A DNA stretch of 64,000 nucleotides from contig NZ_HE978540.1 in assembly GCF_000311785.1 (NCBI RefSeq), forward strand, positions 203,869 through 267,868. The letters run 5' to 3'. The stretch's first letter is position 1. Every line of letters begins with the position of its first letter. The stretch comes from Brevibacillus massiliensis (lineage in GTDB: Bacteria > Bacillota > Bacilli > Brevibacillales > Brevibacillaceae). The translations under genes and the position numbers were made by a program. The notes beneath the pieces are model-generated. The model searched no databases. It was not told the DNA's origin and was given only the letters and a program-made list of their open reading frames with translations. Of the stretch, positions 8,428-17,785 are shown one piece after another.

Positions 8428-9321
8428 ATGAAAAGAAAGTTACGTGCATTTTTAGTTGTTGCCATGTCGGCTGCGTTATTTTTGAGTTCGTTTGAAGCAT
8501 CTGCTCGTGAGGACAATACGATTCCGCAATACATGTTGCCCGGCACAGTATTGATTTATGATGATAATCTTCAGATTGTCATAGAAAAAGGCGGGTATCC
8601 CAATTCCGATGTTAGACCGGCTTCCAGGAGTCTGGATGGACCGCATATTGCGAATGTTCCTGAAGATGCCACAGAAGAAGAAGCCAGGCAGATTGAGCTT
8701 GAGAATGAATTGGCAATAAAAGCGTTTCAAATGAGTTTGGCGGGCGATTATATTCAAGCGCCTCCACCTGAAATATATCCGGGAATGAAAGTAGTTTACG
8801 ACGAAGTTACGGGCGAATTAAACAACATTTATTATGTGGATGAAAACGATCCTTCTGGTTATTCCCTTCATAATGAGCCGGTTTCAGAGCTGAATCCTAA
8901 TGCCAATTCGGGACAAGCGGTTCCCAGTGCTGCTGGCAATGTTCAGTGGAAATGGGGGAAGAATGATCGAAACGTATTGACGTATCAGGCTGGTGACGAT
9001 AGTTTTTTAGGAACAGGCAGAGCGACTCATTTTACGGGTTCAATCGGCAATAGAGATAATAAGCTGAAAGACTATGATTGTGCTACTCATAAGGAGTATG
9101 ATTATTCTAAAAAGGGAGATAAGGATATTACAATAAGAAATTTAGATACAGATAAAGCCTTTACTTTTTATCAGGCATCTGTAGGGACTTTGCCTGATGC
9201 TATTATCGATATTTGGGGATTAAGCAATTTGCAAACGGTTGCGGGGAATACAAGAGATACTTCAGTGCCTAATGTAAGGTATTACCATAAGAGATTTTCG
9301 GATCAGAGCATACCTAGATAG
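8428..9321 (+). CDS. Secreted protein of unknown function (AT-rich island)
   Basis: Protein of 297 residues with a Sec signal peptide (MKRKLRAFLVVAMSAALF, cleavage near FEASA at residue 26). An acidic middle (NVPEDATEEEARQIELENE) and PPPEIYPGMKVVYD precede a polar C-terminal half with many Tyr, Asn and Asp. The only mature Cys is in YDCATHKEYDY. I do not recognise the family. It follows an AAAGGGG ribosome site. Base composition is visibly richer in A and T than the housekeeping genes around it. With the next gene it forms a plus-strand pair among minus-strand genes, consistent with acquired DNA. Confidence 0.65.
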   Translation: MKRKLRAFLVVAMSAALFLSSFEASAREDNTIPQYMLPGTVLIYDDNLQIVIEKGGYPNSDVRPASRSLDGPHIANVPEDATEEEARQIELENELAIKAFQMSLAGDYIQAPPPEIYPGMKVVYDEVTGELNNIYYVDENDPSGYSLHNEPVSELNPNANSGQAVPSAAGNVQWKWGKNDRNVLTYQAGDDSFLGTGRATHFTGSIGNRDNKLKDYDCATHKEYDYSKKGDKDITIRNLDTDKAFTFYQASVGTLPDAIIDIWGLSNLQTVAGNTRDTSVPNVRYYHKRFSDQSIPR

Positions 9322-9475
9322 CCTTTTATTAACCGCGAGTCGATATGCCAATTAATGTTTGTTAGGGTTTAATCCTTTTAATTGGTATACGCTGTTCTTT
9401 TAAAAGTTTTAGAAGTAATGGCGTATACCATTTCAACAGAGATATCATTCAAAATCTTTAGCTTAGGAGTATCAT

Positions 9476-10504
9476 TTGAATATGAAAAAGAAAATGATAA
9501 CGTTTGGCGGCATCATCGTTGTTGTTATCTTAGCTATCATTGCTATAAATCATCATACACTTGAGGTTAACACAAAAAGAGAATTAAAGGAATATTTACA
9601 TATAACGGCTACAGCTTATAATAATGGAAAAAATGATGATGACGGGGTTTCTTTAGTGTTGTACCTTTATTCGATTCAGGATCAAAAAATGTCGGAATTC
9701 TTGAAGATTCCTATAGATCCTGGATATCCGGTGGCTTTTGCAGATCTTCGGAACAATAAAGTGTATTTTAGTGATAGCGTTACAGGTGACGAGGTTGATA
9801 ATTTGTATGAATATAATCTAAAAACGAAAGAAAGAAAACAATTAACCTTTGGCAAGTTTCTTTTCAATGATTTGTTTATAGTAGATAACAAAATGATTAC
9901 AAACGTTGCACCGCAATACGTTACCGTTACCCAACCGGCAATTTTTGATCGGACGACGAGAGAATTTACTTATCTAAATCCAGACGACGATGACACCTGG
10001 TGTTTCTCATTGTCCTATAATTATACGACGAAGAAGTTATTGAGTCTTACTGCTTCCGATTCCGAAATGAGAACACGTAAAGTTACGGAAGTTACACATA
10101 TTAGACCAAAAACCCTGTATTTGATGGATTTGGATTTTGGACATTATCAGCCGATCTACCATACGGACCAATTTGAAATCAGACTGACCAGGCAGCTTGA
10201 TGCAAATAGAATCTTAATGACATACGATCCCTTTATGGGTTCGTCCAAACCCAGGACGTTAAAAATGTTGTATATCGACAGTCAAAAGGTCGAAGACTTT
10301 GATGTTCCGGGTATTAAGGAAGTGAAATCTTTTTACCCGAGGGATCATGCGGAAGGTTTATTTATTTTAGGAAGGGATGCCAATAACCAATATGGACTTT
10401 TTTATTATGATATGGTTACAAAGAATCTAAGCAATGTATTTGAAAATTACCCGCTTCCAAAGGATCATCGCAGTTTGGTCGATTTCGTTTACAGTATGGA
10501 TTGA
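9476..10504 (+). CDS. Membrane-anchored beta-propeller-like protein, unknown function
   Basis: Protein of 342 residues. A TTG start at 9476 sits 6 bases after AGGAG; an ATG two codons later is 12 bases away. One N-terminal membrane anchor (about residues 7-24, ITFGGIIVVVILAIIAI) precedes an external domain. Repeated blade-like stretches (NKVYFSDS, NLYEYNLKTKERKQLTFG, KTLYLMDLDFG, YGLFYYDMVTKNLSNVF) look like a TolB- or WD-type propeller. No family is certain. It is AT-rich like the preceding gene, with 150 bases between them and a strong terminator after it. The two may be an exported pair acquired together. Confidence 0.6.
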   Translation: MNMKKKMITFGGIIVVVILAIIAINHHTLEVNTKRELKEYLHITATAYNNGKNDDDGVSLVLYLYSIQDQKMSEFLKIPIDPGYPVAFADLRNNKVYFSDSVTGDEVDNLYEYNLKTKERKQLTFGKFLFNDLFIVDNKMITNVAPQYVTVTQPAIFDRTTREFTYLNPDDDDTWCFSLSYNYTTKKLLSLTASDSEMRTRKVTEVTHIRPKTLYLMDLDFGHYQPIYHTDQFEIRLTRQLDANRILMTYDPFMGSSKPRTLKMLYIDSQKVEDFDVPGIKEVKSFYPRDHAEGLFILGRDANNQYGLFYYDMVTKNLSNVFENYPLPKDHRSLVDFVYSMD

Positions 10505-10536
10505 ATCCCTGCCATGCGTCTGGCGGGGATTTTTTC
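10504..10536 (+). terminator. Rho-independent terminator after the AT-rich gene pair
   Basis: AATCCCTGCCA paired with TGGCGGGGATT, followed by a run of six T on the plus strand. Confidence 0.85.
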
Positions 10537-10540
10537 TGCG

Positions 10541-10584
10541 AAAGGAAAACAACCCAAGCCCGCATGAACATCGGACTCAGGTTG
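10541..10584 (-). terminator. Terminator of gatCAB
   Basis: Imperfect stem CAACCTGAGTCCG / CGGGCTTGGGTTG on the minus strand followed by TTTTCCTTT, 16 bases after the gatB stop. Confidence 0.65.
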
Positions 10585-10600
10585 CGTAAAATGACCGGGA

Positions 10601-12037
10601 TTACAACTGTTCAATCGCCTCTACAAGCAGCTTGTTGACCATCGGCGGGTTGGCCTTGCCCTTGGTCTGCTTCATGACTTGTCCGACCAGATAGCCGACC
10701 GCCTGCTTCTTCCCGGCCTTGTAGTCTGCGACGGATTGCGGGTTGGCGGCGATGACTTCATCGACGATGCGCTTCAGTTCGCCCTCGTCGCTGATCTGCA
10801 CCAATCCCTGCTCCTCGACGATCTTGGCCGGCTCTTTGCCGGTCTCGACCATCTCCTTGAAGACGACTTTGGCGATCTTGGTCGAGATCGTGCCCTTTTC
10901 GATCAGTTTGATCATCTCGCCCAGCCCCTGCGGCGTGATTTTCACATCCGCCAGCTCGAGGTTGTTGGCATTGAGATAGCCGAACAGATCGCCCATCAGC
11001 CAGTTGGCGACCGCTTTGGGATCTGCGCCTGTCTTGACCGCCTCGTCGAAGAAGTCGGCAGAGTCTTTGGAGATCGTGATGACCCCGGCGTCTTCCCGAG
11101 ACAGGCCGTATTCGTCGATATAGCGGGCCTGCCGCGCGTCGGGCAGCTCCGGGATCGACGCTTTGACCGCCTCGATCCACTCTTCGGAGATCTGCATCCG
11201 CACCAGGTCGGGATCGGGGAAGTAGCGGTAGTCGTGAGCTTCTTCCTTGGAGCGCATGACGACCGTCTTTTTGCCTGCCTCATCCCAGCGGCGGGTCTCC
11301 TGGGTCACTTTGCCGCCGGATTTGACCACTTCCCGCTGCCGCTCCACTTCGTACTCCAAGCCCAACTGCACGTTGCGGAAGGAGTTCATGTTCTTCAGCT
11401 CCGTCTTGGTGCCCAGCTCTTTTTGTCCGACCGGACGGATGGAGACATTGGCGTCGCAGCGAAGCGAACCCTGTTCCATTCTCACGTCCGAGACTTCCGT
11501 GTACTGCAGGATCGCCTTCAGCTTTTCCAGATACGCCTTGGCTTCTTCCGGCGAGCTGATATCCGGTTCCGAGACGATCTCTATCAGCGGAACGCCGACG
11601 CGGTTGTAGTCCACCAGCGTGCCGCCGCCGTACTCGGCATGGGTCAGCTTCCCGGCGTCTTCCTCCAGGTGCAGGCGGTTAATCCCGATCCGCTTCTTTT
11701 CGCCGTTCACTTCGATGTCGATCCAGCCGTTTTTGCCGATCGGCTGGTCGTACTGCGAGATTTGGTACGCCTTGGGCAAGTCAGGATAAAAGTAATTTTT
11801 TCGGTCAAATTTCGTTTCGCGGGAAATCTCGCAGTTGAGCGCGAGCGCCGCTTTCATCGCAAACTCGACCGCCTGCTTGTTCGTCACCGGCAGGACGCCC
11901 GGATGGCCCAGACAGATCGGGCAGGTATGCGTATTGGGCGGCGCACCAAACGTCGTCGGGCAGCCGCAAAAGATTTTACTATTCGTAGACAGTTCGGCGT
12001 GTACTTCCAGGCCGATTACCGTTTCAAATTGGCTCAT
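10601..12037 (-). CDS. gatB: Asp-tRNA(Asn)/Glu-tRNA(Gln) amidotransferase subunit B
   Basis: Subunit B of the GatCAB amidotransferase, which converts Glu-tRNA(Gln) and Asp-tRNA(Asn) to Gln- and Asn-tRNA. GatB phosphorylates the aminoacyl-tRNA and receives ammonia from GatA. Its 478 residues fit the family. The catalytic cradle opens with [13 protein letters not shown] and carries the zinc-site cysteines CGCP and CPICLGHPG (residues about 23-50). The tail holds the helical and YqeY-like tRNA-binding domains ending [16 protein letters not shown] 12037 overlaps the gatA stop by four bases (ATGA), implying coupled translation. Third gene of gatCAB. Confidence 0.97.
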   Translation of the reverse strand: MSQFETVIGLEVHAELSTNSKIFCGCPTTFGAPPNTHTCPICLGHPGVLPVTNKQAVEFAMKAALALNCEISRETKFDRKNYFYPDLPKAYQISQYDQPIGKNGWIDIEVNGEKKRIGINRLHLEEDAGKLTHAEYGGGTLVDYNRVGVPLIEIVSEPDISSPEEAKAYLEKLKAILQYTEVSDVRMEQGSLRCDANVSIRPVGQKELGTKTELKNMNSFRNVQLGLEYEVERQREVVKSGGKVTQETRRWDEAGKKTVVMRSKEEAHDYRYFPDPDLVRMQISEEWIEAVKASIPELPDARQARYIDEYGLSREDAGVITISKDSADFFDEAVKTGADPKAVANWLMGDLFGYLNANNLELADVKITPQGLGEMIKLIEKGTISTKIAKVVFKEMVETGKEPAKIVEEQGLVQISDEGELKRIVDEVIAANPQSVADYKAGKKQAVGYLVGQVMKQTKGKANPPMVNKLLVEAIEQL

Positions 12038-13515
12038 CCTATTTCCCCCCTCACCAGTTCCGGCTTCTTGAGATGATGGGTGGTCGCCTGTTCGTAGGCG
12101 TGGGCCACGCGCAAGATGGTAGACTCGTCAAACGCCTTTCCGACGATCTGCATGCCGATCGGCAGGCCCTTGGACGAAAATCCGCAGGGAACGCTGATCG
12201 CCGGCAGCCCGGCCAGGTTGACCGGCACCGTACAGATGTCTTCCAGGTACATTTTTACCGGATCGTTGATGTGTTCGCCCAGTTTAAACGCAGTCGTCGG
12301 CGTCGTCGGGTGAAGAATCACGTCAAAATTGGCGAATACCTCAGTGAAGTCGCGGATGATCAGCGTCCGCACCTGCTGCGCCTTTTTGTAGTACGCATCG
12401 TAATAGCCGGAGGACAGCGCGTACGTCCCGAGCATAATCCGCCGCTTTACTTCCGGGCCAAAGCCCTGGCTGCGCGACTCCTTGTACATCTCGATCAGGT
12501 TGTCGGCATTGTCGGCCCGCACGCCGTACCGCACGCCGTCAAAGCGGGCCAGATTGGAAGAAGCCTCCGATGAGGACAGCAGGTAATAGGCCGGTACCGC
12601 GTACTCGGTATGCCGCATCGATACCTCGCTCCAGGTAGCCCCCATGCTCTCCAGTTGTTTTAAGGCGGCGAGGACGGCATCGCGGACTTCGCTGTCAATG
12701 CCATCGCCGATCAGTTCTTTCGGCACGCCGATGCGCAGTCCCTTGACGTCTCCGGTCAGAGCCGACAAAAAGTCCGGCACCTCCACCTTTGCGGACGTGG
12801 AGTCGTACTCGTCATAACCGGCAATCGCTTGCAGGACGTATGCGGCATCCTCCACATTCTTCGTGATCGGACCGATCTGGTCGAGCGACGAAGCGAACGC
12901 GACCAGACCAAACCGGGAGACCCGGCCGTACGTCGGCTTCAGTCCGACCACACCGCAGAAGGCGGCCGGCTGGCGAATCGAACCGCCCGTATCCGAACCC
13001 AGGGTGAAAAAGAACTCCCTGGCTGCCATCGCAGCCGCCGAGCCGCCGCTGGAACCGCCCGGCACGTACGCCGGGTTCCACGGGTTTTTCGTCTCGTAAA
13101 AACCGGAATTTTCTGTGGACCCCCCCATGGCAAACTCGTCCATGTTGCATTTGGCCACGATCACGGCATCAGCCGCTTTCAGCTTTTTGCTGGCGGTAGC
13201 GTCGTAGATCGGATCGTAATTGGAGAGAAACTTGCTGGCACAGGTCGTCCGCACTCCCTCTGTGACGATGTTGTCCTTCACTCCCGCCGGCAGGGCAAAT
13301 AACAGCCCCTGCTCGGACTCTCCCTTCGCCAGACGCTCGTCCAACGCTTTTGCCTGGCGGCGAGCCCCTTCCTCATCCACGGTCAACACAGCCTTGATCT
13401 CTTGGTCCACTTCCTTGATTCGCGTCAGGCTGGCCTCGACCAAATCGCTTGCGGACAGCTGCTTGCTGCGCAGTTCGCTATGTATTTCAGACAGTTTTTT
13501 ATCGAACAAAGACAC
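12034..13515 (-). CDS. gatA: Asp-tRNA(Asn)/Glu-tRNA(Gln) amidotransferase subunit A
   Basis: Amidase-signature subunit that releases ammonia from glutamine for GatB. Length 493 residues. The amidase signature [13 protein letters not shown] lies near residue 155, with the Ser-cisSer-Lys triad ([10 protein letters not shown] Lys near residue 79; [12 protein letters not shown] near 178). Start ATG 13515 follows GGAAGGAGGATACAACG. It lies 23 bases after gatC and overlaps gatB by four bases. Confidence 0.97.
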   Translation of the reverse strand: MSLFDKKLSEIHSELRSKQLSASDLVEASLTRIKEVDQEIKAVLTVDEEGARRQAKALDERLAKGESEQGLLFALPAGVKDNIVTEGVRTTCASKFLSNYDPIYDATASKKLKAADAVIVAKCNMDEFAMGGSTENSGFYETKNPWNPAYVPGGSSGGSAAAMAAREFFFTLGSDTGGSIRQPAAFCGVVGLKPTYGRVSRFGLVAFASSLDQIGPITKNVEDAAYVLQAIAGYDEYDSTSAKVEVPDFLSALTGDVKGLRIGVPKELIGDGIDSEVRDAVLAALKQLESMGATWSEVSMRHTEYAVPAYYLLSSSEASSNLARFDGVRYGVRADNADNLIEMYKESRSQGFGPEVKRRIMLGTYALSSGYYDAYYKKAQQVRTLIIRDFTEVFANFDVILHPTTPTTAFKLGEHINDPVKMYLEDICTVPVNLAGLPAISVPCGFSSKGLPIGMQIVGKAFDESTILRVAHAYEQATTHHLKKPELVRGEIG

Positions 13516-13538
13516 GTTGTATCCTCCTTCCGCTGCTC

Positions 13539-13829
13539 TTATTCAAATACCGCAGGCACTTTCAACTGCCCGTCTTCCTGATCGGGAGCATTGCGCAGCG
13601 CCACTTCCCGGGGAAGCGACGGCCGGTTGACGTCTTCGCGCATGACGTTTTTCACGTCTGTCGCATGGCTGGTCGGCTCCACATTGGACGTGTCGAGCTC
13701 ACTCAGCTTTGCGGCAAACTCCAGGATCGCATTCAGGTCTTTCGTATATCGGCCGATTTCCTCCTCAGGCAACTGCAACCGGGCCAAATCGGCTACGTGT
13801 TCTACCTCTTTTCGAGAGATTGCACTCAT
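13539..13829 (-). CDS. gatC: Asp-tRNA(Asn)/Glu-tRNA(Gln) amidotransferase subunit C
   Basis: Small subunit that wraps around and stabilises GatA-GatB. From ATG 13829 it has 96 residues, the usual size. It begins [18 protein letters not shown] and contains [21 protein letters not shown] and the conserved LREDV-like [34 protein letters not shown] fixes the start; an in-frame ATG at 13880 has no site. First gene of gatCAB. Confidence 0.95.
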   Translation of the reverse strand: MSAISRKEVEHVADLARLQLPEEEIGRYTKDLNAILEFAAKLSELDTSNVEPTSHATDVKNVMREDVNRPSLPREVALRNAPDQEDGQLKVPAVFE

Positions 13830-13949
13830 CTGTTCCACCTCCGCAAACATCTGCAAACCGTGTTCAACCTGTTTTTCCACATAATATTGATGATACTGTA
13901 CGCGGCAGTGTTCGTCAATTTTGGCCTGGTCGGCCTTCTTTTCTTCTAC

Positions 13950-14369
13950 TTATACATCTATTGCATGCCAGCTGCCGTGGACAGGCCTCTGCTGCTTGCG
14001 ATACACGAGGACGAGCCGCCCTCCTTCATGCCGTACCGACGACGGCCGATCTCTTACATTTGCGGGCAGCAGCACGGTTTGCTCCAACTGCTGCGTTTTC
14101 CTTTTACTGTAAAACTCTCCGCCATCTCTGCGGACAGACTGTTCTTCGTGCAGCTCGCCCTTCAAATAAAAGCTTTGTCCGACAACACGTGCCTGCCATT
14201 TGAATTGATCGGGATGATGACCGGGAACCTTTGCGATGATTTGGACCGCATCGCCTTGATCCTTGACTCCAACCTGATGCCATTCGGCAAAAAGCGGCTG
14301 AAGATGCAAACTGTCATGCCAAAACAGGCGTTCAAACTCTCTGAACAGGTCGGGAAACAGCTCTTTCAC
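13950..14369 (-). CDS. Hsp20/alpha-crystallin-like protein
   Basis: Small heat-shock-type protein, 139 residues from GTG 14369, which has GGAGGTGG six bases upstream. An ATG at 14402 has no ribosome site. The C-terminal half has the alpha-crystallin pattern: GDAVQIIAKVPGHHPDQFKW, SFYLKGELHEEQ, TVLLPANVRDRPSSVRHEGGRLVLVY. The usual A-x-x-x-n-G-v-L near the end is degenerate (HEGGRLVLV), and no IxI tail motif is seen. It lies just upstream of gatC on the same strand, 120 bases away. Function is probably chaperone-like or spore-associated, not proven. Confidence 0.7.
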   Translation of the reverse strand: MKELFPDLFREFERLFWHDSLHLQPLFAEWHQVGVKDQGDAVQIIAKVPGHHPDQFKWQARVVGQSFYLKGELHEEQSVRRDGGEFYSKRKTQQLEQTVLLPANVRDRPSSVRHEGGRLVLVYRKQQRPVHGSWHAIDV

Positions 14370-14728
14370 CCATATCCACCTCCAAACATCCTGATACAGC
14401 ATACGTCGGAGCGGAATGAGGCGTGTGGGCTTTCGCCGTCTTTACCCGACAGATTCTGTTTTGAACACAAACAGGCCCTGCACCTTGATGGACACAGGGC
14501 TTGGCGGGGCAATCCGGTCAATTCACAGATTTTCGCAATCTCCAATCCTTTTGCCAGCATGTTTCAAGTTGAGAATGTTTATTGTGATCGTCTTCGCTAG
14601 AGTTCTGTGTACGTCATTCCGTCGACAAAACGCACAGATCGTATACAAAGTGGTCATAAGGGCATCCATTCAAGGATTAGAATGGTTCAGATGCCTGTAA
14701 AACAGCTTGTAATAAACCTATAAAGGCA
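14370..14728. other. Intergenic region with a short nuclease-like relic
   Basis: About 360 bases between hsp20 and the lyase gene. On the minus strand 14560-14500 reads MLAKGLEIAKICELTGLPRQ, which resembles the C-terminal end of Rpn/PD-(D/E)XK transposase-like nucleases (ML-x-x-G-x-x-I-x-x-I-x-x-x-TGL). Nothing upstream extends the match, so it is a fragment at most. The stretch also holds the hairpin at 14661-14695. Confidence 0.3.
14661..14695 (-). terminator. Possible terminator of the catabolic operon
   Basis: Bulged hairpin GGCATC-x5-CATTC / GAATG-GATGCC on the minus strand, 34 bases after the lyase stop. There is no strong U-run, so termination is uncertain. Confidence 0.4.
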
Positions 14729-15598
14729 TCATTCGTTGCGAAGCGCCCTCGCCTGTTCCAGCACCCTCTTCGCCCGCACCGCCACCGGGTAGTCGACCAG
14801 TTTGCCGTTCACCTGAATCGCCGCGCTGCCGGACGCGACGGCTTCGTCAAAAGCGGCGGCGATGGCCTGCGCCTCTGCGATTTCCTCTGCTGTCGGCGAA
14901 AATGCCTGATGAATGACCGGAAGCTGGTCAGGGTGGATCGCCAGCTTGCCCTGAAAGCCGAGCTGCCTTGCCAACAAGGCATCCCGCTTCAGACCTTCCC
15001 CGTCCTTCACCTGGACGAACACAGCGTCGATCGGCGGTTCGATCTCTGCCGCCCGGGAGATGACCACCAACTGCGAACGCGCATACAAGATCTCCTTGCC
15101 CTCCGTCGTCAACTGCGCGCCGATATCAAGGGTAAAATCGACCGAGCCAAACGCCAGCCGCTTCACCCTGCTGCTGGCAGTGGCGATCTCATAGGCGCGG
15201 TAGAGTCCGGCAGCCGACTCGATCAACGGGACGATTTCCGTTACCCCAGTCGGCAGGTTGTGCTGTGCTTCTACCAGAGCAAGCTGGCCGCAGGCAGCCA
15301 GTATCTGTTCCTTGCCCGCTGCTTTCGGGAGCACGATCCCGGCGGTTTCCGGACTGACGGCGCCGTTGATGTCTCCCGGGAAAAATGGCGTCGACGGGTC
15401 ATTGACGCGGACGTACTGCACGCGGCTTTTATTCTCCCGCAGAGCCTGCCGCACCAACTGCCTGGCCTGCTCCTTCTCTGCCAGCGGCACGGCGTCTTCC
15501 AGATCGTAGATCAATACGTCTGCCGCCAGTTCCCCCGCCTTGGCCAACCGGCGTGACTGGTTGCCGGGGATGAACATCCACGAACGAAACAACGTCAT
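14729..15598 (-). CDS. CitE/HpcH-HpaI-family CoA lyase (citramalyl- or malyl-CoA lyase-like)
   Basis: TIM-barrel lyase of 289 residues in the CitE/Mcl/CLYBL group, which splits citramalyl-CoA to acetyl-CoA and pyruvate or malyl-CoA to acetyl-CoA and glyoxylate. It opens RSWMFIPGNQSRRLAKA. The signature YDLEDAV (31-37), R64 in VRVND, K92 in VLPKA, the metal ligand E127 in PLIESAAGL and D154 in GSVDFTLDIG are all present. IHPDQ near 220 is the usual C-terminal element. It is the last gene of the catabolic block, 14 bases after the fumarase beta subunit. Free-standing and without citrate-lyase alpha or gamma genes nearby, it is more likely a CoA-ester lyase than citrate lyase. Which CoA ester it cleaves is inference. 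Confidence 0.85.
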   Translation of the reverse strand: MTLFRSWMFIPGNQSRRLAKAGELAADVLIYDLEDAVPLAEKEQARQLVRQALRENKSRVQYVRVNDPSTPFFPGDINGAVSPETAGIVLPKAAGKEQILAACGQLALVEAQHNLPTGVTEIVPLIESAAGLYRAYEIATASSRVKRLAFGSVDFTLDIGAQLTTEGKEILYARSQLVVISRAAEIEPPIDAVFVQVKDGEGLKRDALLARQLGFQGKLAIHPDQLPVIHQAFSPTAEEIAEAQAIAAAFDEAVASGSAAIQVNGKLVDYPVAVRAKRVLEQARALRNE

Positions 15599-15612
15599 GG
15601 TCTACAGCCTCC

Positions 15613-16167
15613 TCACTCCTGTTTGAACTGCTGTGCGCCCTGCTGGTACAGGTCCTGGCCGTACATGTCGTTGATCACCACCGCCGGGAAGTTCTCGATG
15701 ACCAACCGGCGGATCGCTTCCGGGCCGAGGTCCTCATACGCTACCATCTCCTGGGATTTGATCGCTTTCGCCAGCAGCGCCCCCGAGCCGCCGACCGCTG
15801 CGAAGTAGACCGCCTTGTGTTGGACGATCGCGTCTTTTACTTCCTGATTGCGGTAGCCCTTGCCGATCATCCCTTTCAAGCCAAGTTCCAGCAGCCGCGG
15901 GGCGTATTTGTCCATGCGTCCGCTCGTCGTCGGCCCTGCTGACCCGATCACCTGCCCCGGTTTCGCCGGTGTCGGGCCGACGTAGTAAATCACCTGGCCT
16001 TTGACATCGAACGGCAGCGTTTCCCCTCTGTTCAGCGCTTCGATCATCCGCTTGTGGGCGGCGTCCCGGGCCGTGTAGACGACGCCGCTGATCAACACCC
16101 GGTCACCCGCGCGCAGATTTGCTGCCTCCTCTTCGGTCAGCGGGGCGGATATGTGTTTGGCCTCCAT
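15613..16167 (-). CDS. Class I fumarase-type hydratase, beta subunit
   Basis: Beta (C-terminal) subunit of a two-chain iron-sulfur hydro-lyase of the fumarase/tartrate dehydratase/mesaconase type, 184 residues. Key motif GSAGPTTSGRMDKY near residue 95 and GKGYRNQEVKDAI near 120. ATG 16167 follows GGAGGAGAGGGACG. It pairs with the alpha subunit 14 bases upstream. Related two-subunit enzymes hydrate fumarate to malate, mesaconate to citramalate, or both. The lyase downstream fits a citramalate or malate product. Confidence 0.88.
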   Translation of the reverse strand: MEAKHISAPLTEEEAANLRAGDRVLISGVVYTARDAAHKRMIEALNRGETLPFDVKGQVIYYVGPTPAKPGQVIGSAGPTTSGRMDKYAPRLLELGLKGMIGKGYRNQEVKDAIVQHKAVYFAAVGGSGALLAKAIKSQEMVAYEDLGPEAIRRLVIENFPAVVINDMYGQDLYQQGAQQFKQE

Positions 16168-16181
16168 CGTCCCTCTCCTCC

Positions 16182-17024
16182 TCACAGTACGGCATGCTTG
16201 TGGCGGCTGGCGTGGCAGTTGATGTTGACCGCCACAGGCAGGGCAGCGATGTGGCACGGGTAGATCTCAATCTTCACGTCCAGCGCCGTCGTCCGGCCGC
16301 CCATTCCCTGAGGGCCGATGCCCAGTTTGTTGCATTCCTGCACCAGTTCTTCCTCCAGAGCGGCAAGCCCAGGACGCGGGCTGCGTTCGCCAATGGGGCG
16401 AAACAGCGACTTTTTCGCCAGGTAGGCCGCTTTTTCAAACGTGCCGCCGATGCCTACGCCGACGACCATCGGCGGACAGGCGTTGGGGCCGGCGTTCCGA
16501 ACCGTATCGAGGATAAACGCCTTGACCCCGTCCAGTCCGTCAGACGGCTTCAGCATTTTCAGCGCGCTCATGTTTTCGCTGCCGCCGCCCTTGGCCGAGA
16601 AGTGAATCGTCATTTGATCTCCGGCGACTAATTCCACGTGAATCACCGCCGGCGCGTTATCCCCTGTGTTGACGCGCTCCAGCGGATGGCCGACGATGGA
16701 ATTGCGCAGATACCCTTCGCCGTATCCCTTGCGCACCCCCTCGTTGATCGCGTCGTACAAGCTGCCGCCTACGATCCGGCAGTCCTGCCCCAATTCCACC
16801 AAAAAGACGGCAATGCCGGTATCCTGGCACATCGGCACCCGCTCGGCAGAAGCGATCCGGGCATTTTCGATCAATTGGGACAGCACGTCGCGCCCCGTTT
16901 CCGAGACCTCGGTTCGCAATGCCCGCCTGAAGGCCTGCACCACATCTTCGCCCAGGTCGTAGTTGGCCTCTTGGCATAGATCTGCCACCGCTTCCACAAT
17001 CTCGTCGTACTGAACTTCTCTCAT
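16182..17024 (-). CDS. Class I fumarase-type hydratase, alpha subunit
   Basis: Alpha subunit, 280 residues, binding the catalytic [4Fe-4S] cluster. Likely ligands are C66 (PMCQDTG), C183 ([11 protein letters not shown]) and C270 (NINCHASRH). [13 protein letters not shown] near residue 147 and [15 protein letters not shown] near 193 are family landmarks. ATG 17024 overlaps the sdhB stop by four bases, so translation is coupled. The usual Bacillus fumarase is the cluster-free class II type, so an oxygen-sensitive class I enzyme fused to an SDH operon suggests a dedicated catabolic role. Confidence 0.9.
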   Translation of the reverse strand: MREVQYDEIVEAVADLCQEANYDLGEDVVQAFRRALRTEVSETGRDVLSQLIENARIASAERVPMCQDTGIAVFLVELGQDCRIVGGSLYDAINEGVRKGYGEGYLRNSIVGHPLERVNTGDNAPAVIHVELVAGDQMTIHFSAKGGGSENMSALKMLKPSDGLDGVKAFILDTVRNAGPNACPPMVVGVGIGGTFEKAAYLAKKSLFRPIGERSPRPGLAALEEELVQECNKLGIGPQGMGGRTTALDVKIEIYPCHIAALPVAVNINCHASRHKHAVL

Positions 17025-17764
17025 GAGCGAAACCACCTTTTCCAGACATGCCGGTTGGCATCCCGATTTAATTCGCCCAAGGCCTTCGTCAGCGGAATCT
17101 CCTTGGGACAGACCTGCACGCAGTTTTGCGAACTGCCGCAGCCCGCGATCCCGCCGTCGCCTGCAGCCACATCCAGCCTCTGCTGCCGCATCATCGCGCC
17201 GGTGGGATGGGCGTTGAAGTAGCGGATCTGCGCCATCGCCTGCGGCCCCAGGTAAGGTGAGCGGTCATTCACATTGGGGCATGCTTCCAGACAGCAGCCG
17301 CAGGTCATGCAGGTGGCATAGGCGTAAGACTCCTGCTGCTGCTCCTGCGATATCCGCGGTCCCGGTCCCAGCGCGTACGTGCCGTCGATCGCGATCCATC
17401 CCTTGATGCTTTGCAGCGCGTCAAACATCCGTTGGCGGTCGACTGCCAGATCCTTTTCGACGGGAAACGTGCCCATCGGCTCCAGGGTGATCGGCTGTTC
17501 CAGCTTGTCGACCAGCGCTGAGCACGCTTGCCTGACCCTGCCGTTGATCACCATGCTGCACGCCCCGCAGACCTCTTCGAGACAGTTGGACTCCCAGGCG
17601 ACAGACCGCACTTTTTGGCCCATTGCGTTGACCGGATTTTTTTGTATCTCCATCAGCGCCGAGATCACGTTCATATTGGGGCGGTAGGCAACGACAAACT
17701 CCTCCCAGTACGGCTCGCTCTCCGGGCTGTCCTGCCGCTTCACTTTCAGTTGCACCGACTTCAT
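17021..17764 (-). CDS. sdhB: Succinate dehydrogenase/fumarate reductase iron-sulfur subunit
   Basis: Electron-transfer subunit of 247 residues. The N-terminal [2Fe-2S] ligands are C61, C66, C69 and C81 (ESNCLEEVCGACS). The C-terminal domain has C152, C155, C158 and C162 (CMTCGCCLEACP) plus C209, C215 and C219 (CGSSQNCVQVCP) for the [4Fe-4S] and [3Fe-4S] clusters. It follows sdhA by 21 bases and overlaps the fumarase alpha gene. The order sdhC-sdhA-sdhB matches the Bacillus type. Operon neighbours suggest the complex may oxidise succinate or a related dicarboxylate such as methylsuccinate; the latter is speculative. Confidence 0.95.
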   Translation of the reverse strand: MKSVQLKVKRQDSPESEPYWEEFVVAYRPNMNVISALMEIQKNPVNAMGQKVRSVAWESNCLEEVCGACSMVINGRVRQACSALVDKLEQPITLEPMGTFPVEKDLAVDRQRMFDALQSIKGWIAIDGTYALGPGPRISQEQQQESYAYATCMTCGCCLEACPNVNDRSPYLGPQAMAQIRYFNAHPTGAMMRQQRLDVAAGDGGIAGCGSSQNCVQVCPKEIPLTKALGELNRDANRHVWKRWFRS

Positions 17765-17785
17765 CTTCCAACTCCTCCTCCCCGG

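Noticed and set aside
1539-9321. Possible homology between the truncated protein at 1539-1808 and the C-terminal half of the protein at 8428-9321
   Set aside because: Only a loose D-x-D-T and aromatic pattern is shared; not enough to claim relation without an alignment search.
14729-15598. Citrate lyase beta subunit (citE of citDEF)
   Set aside because: No alpha or gamma subunit or accessory genes nearby; the context fits a free CoA-ester lyase.
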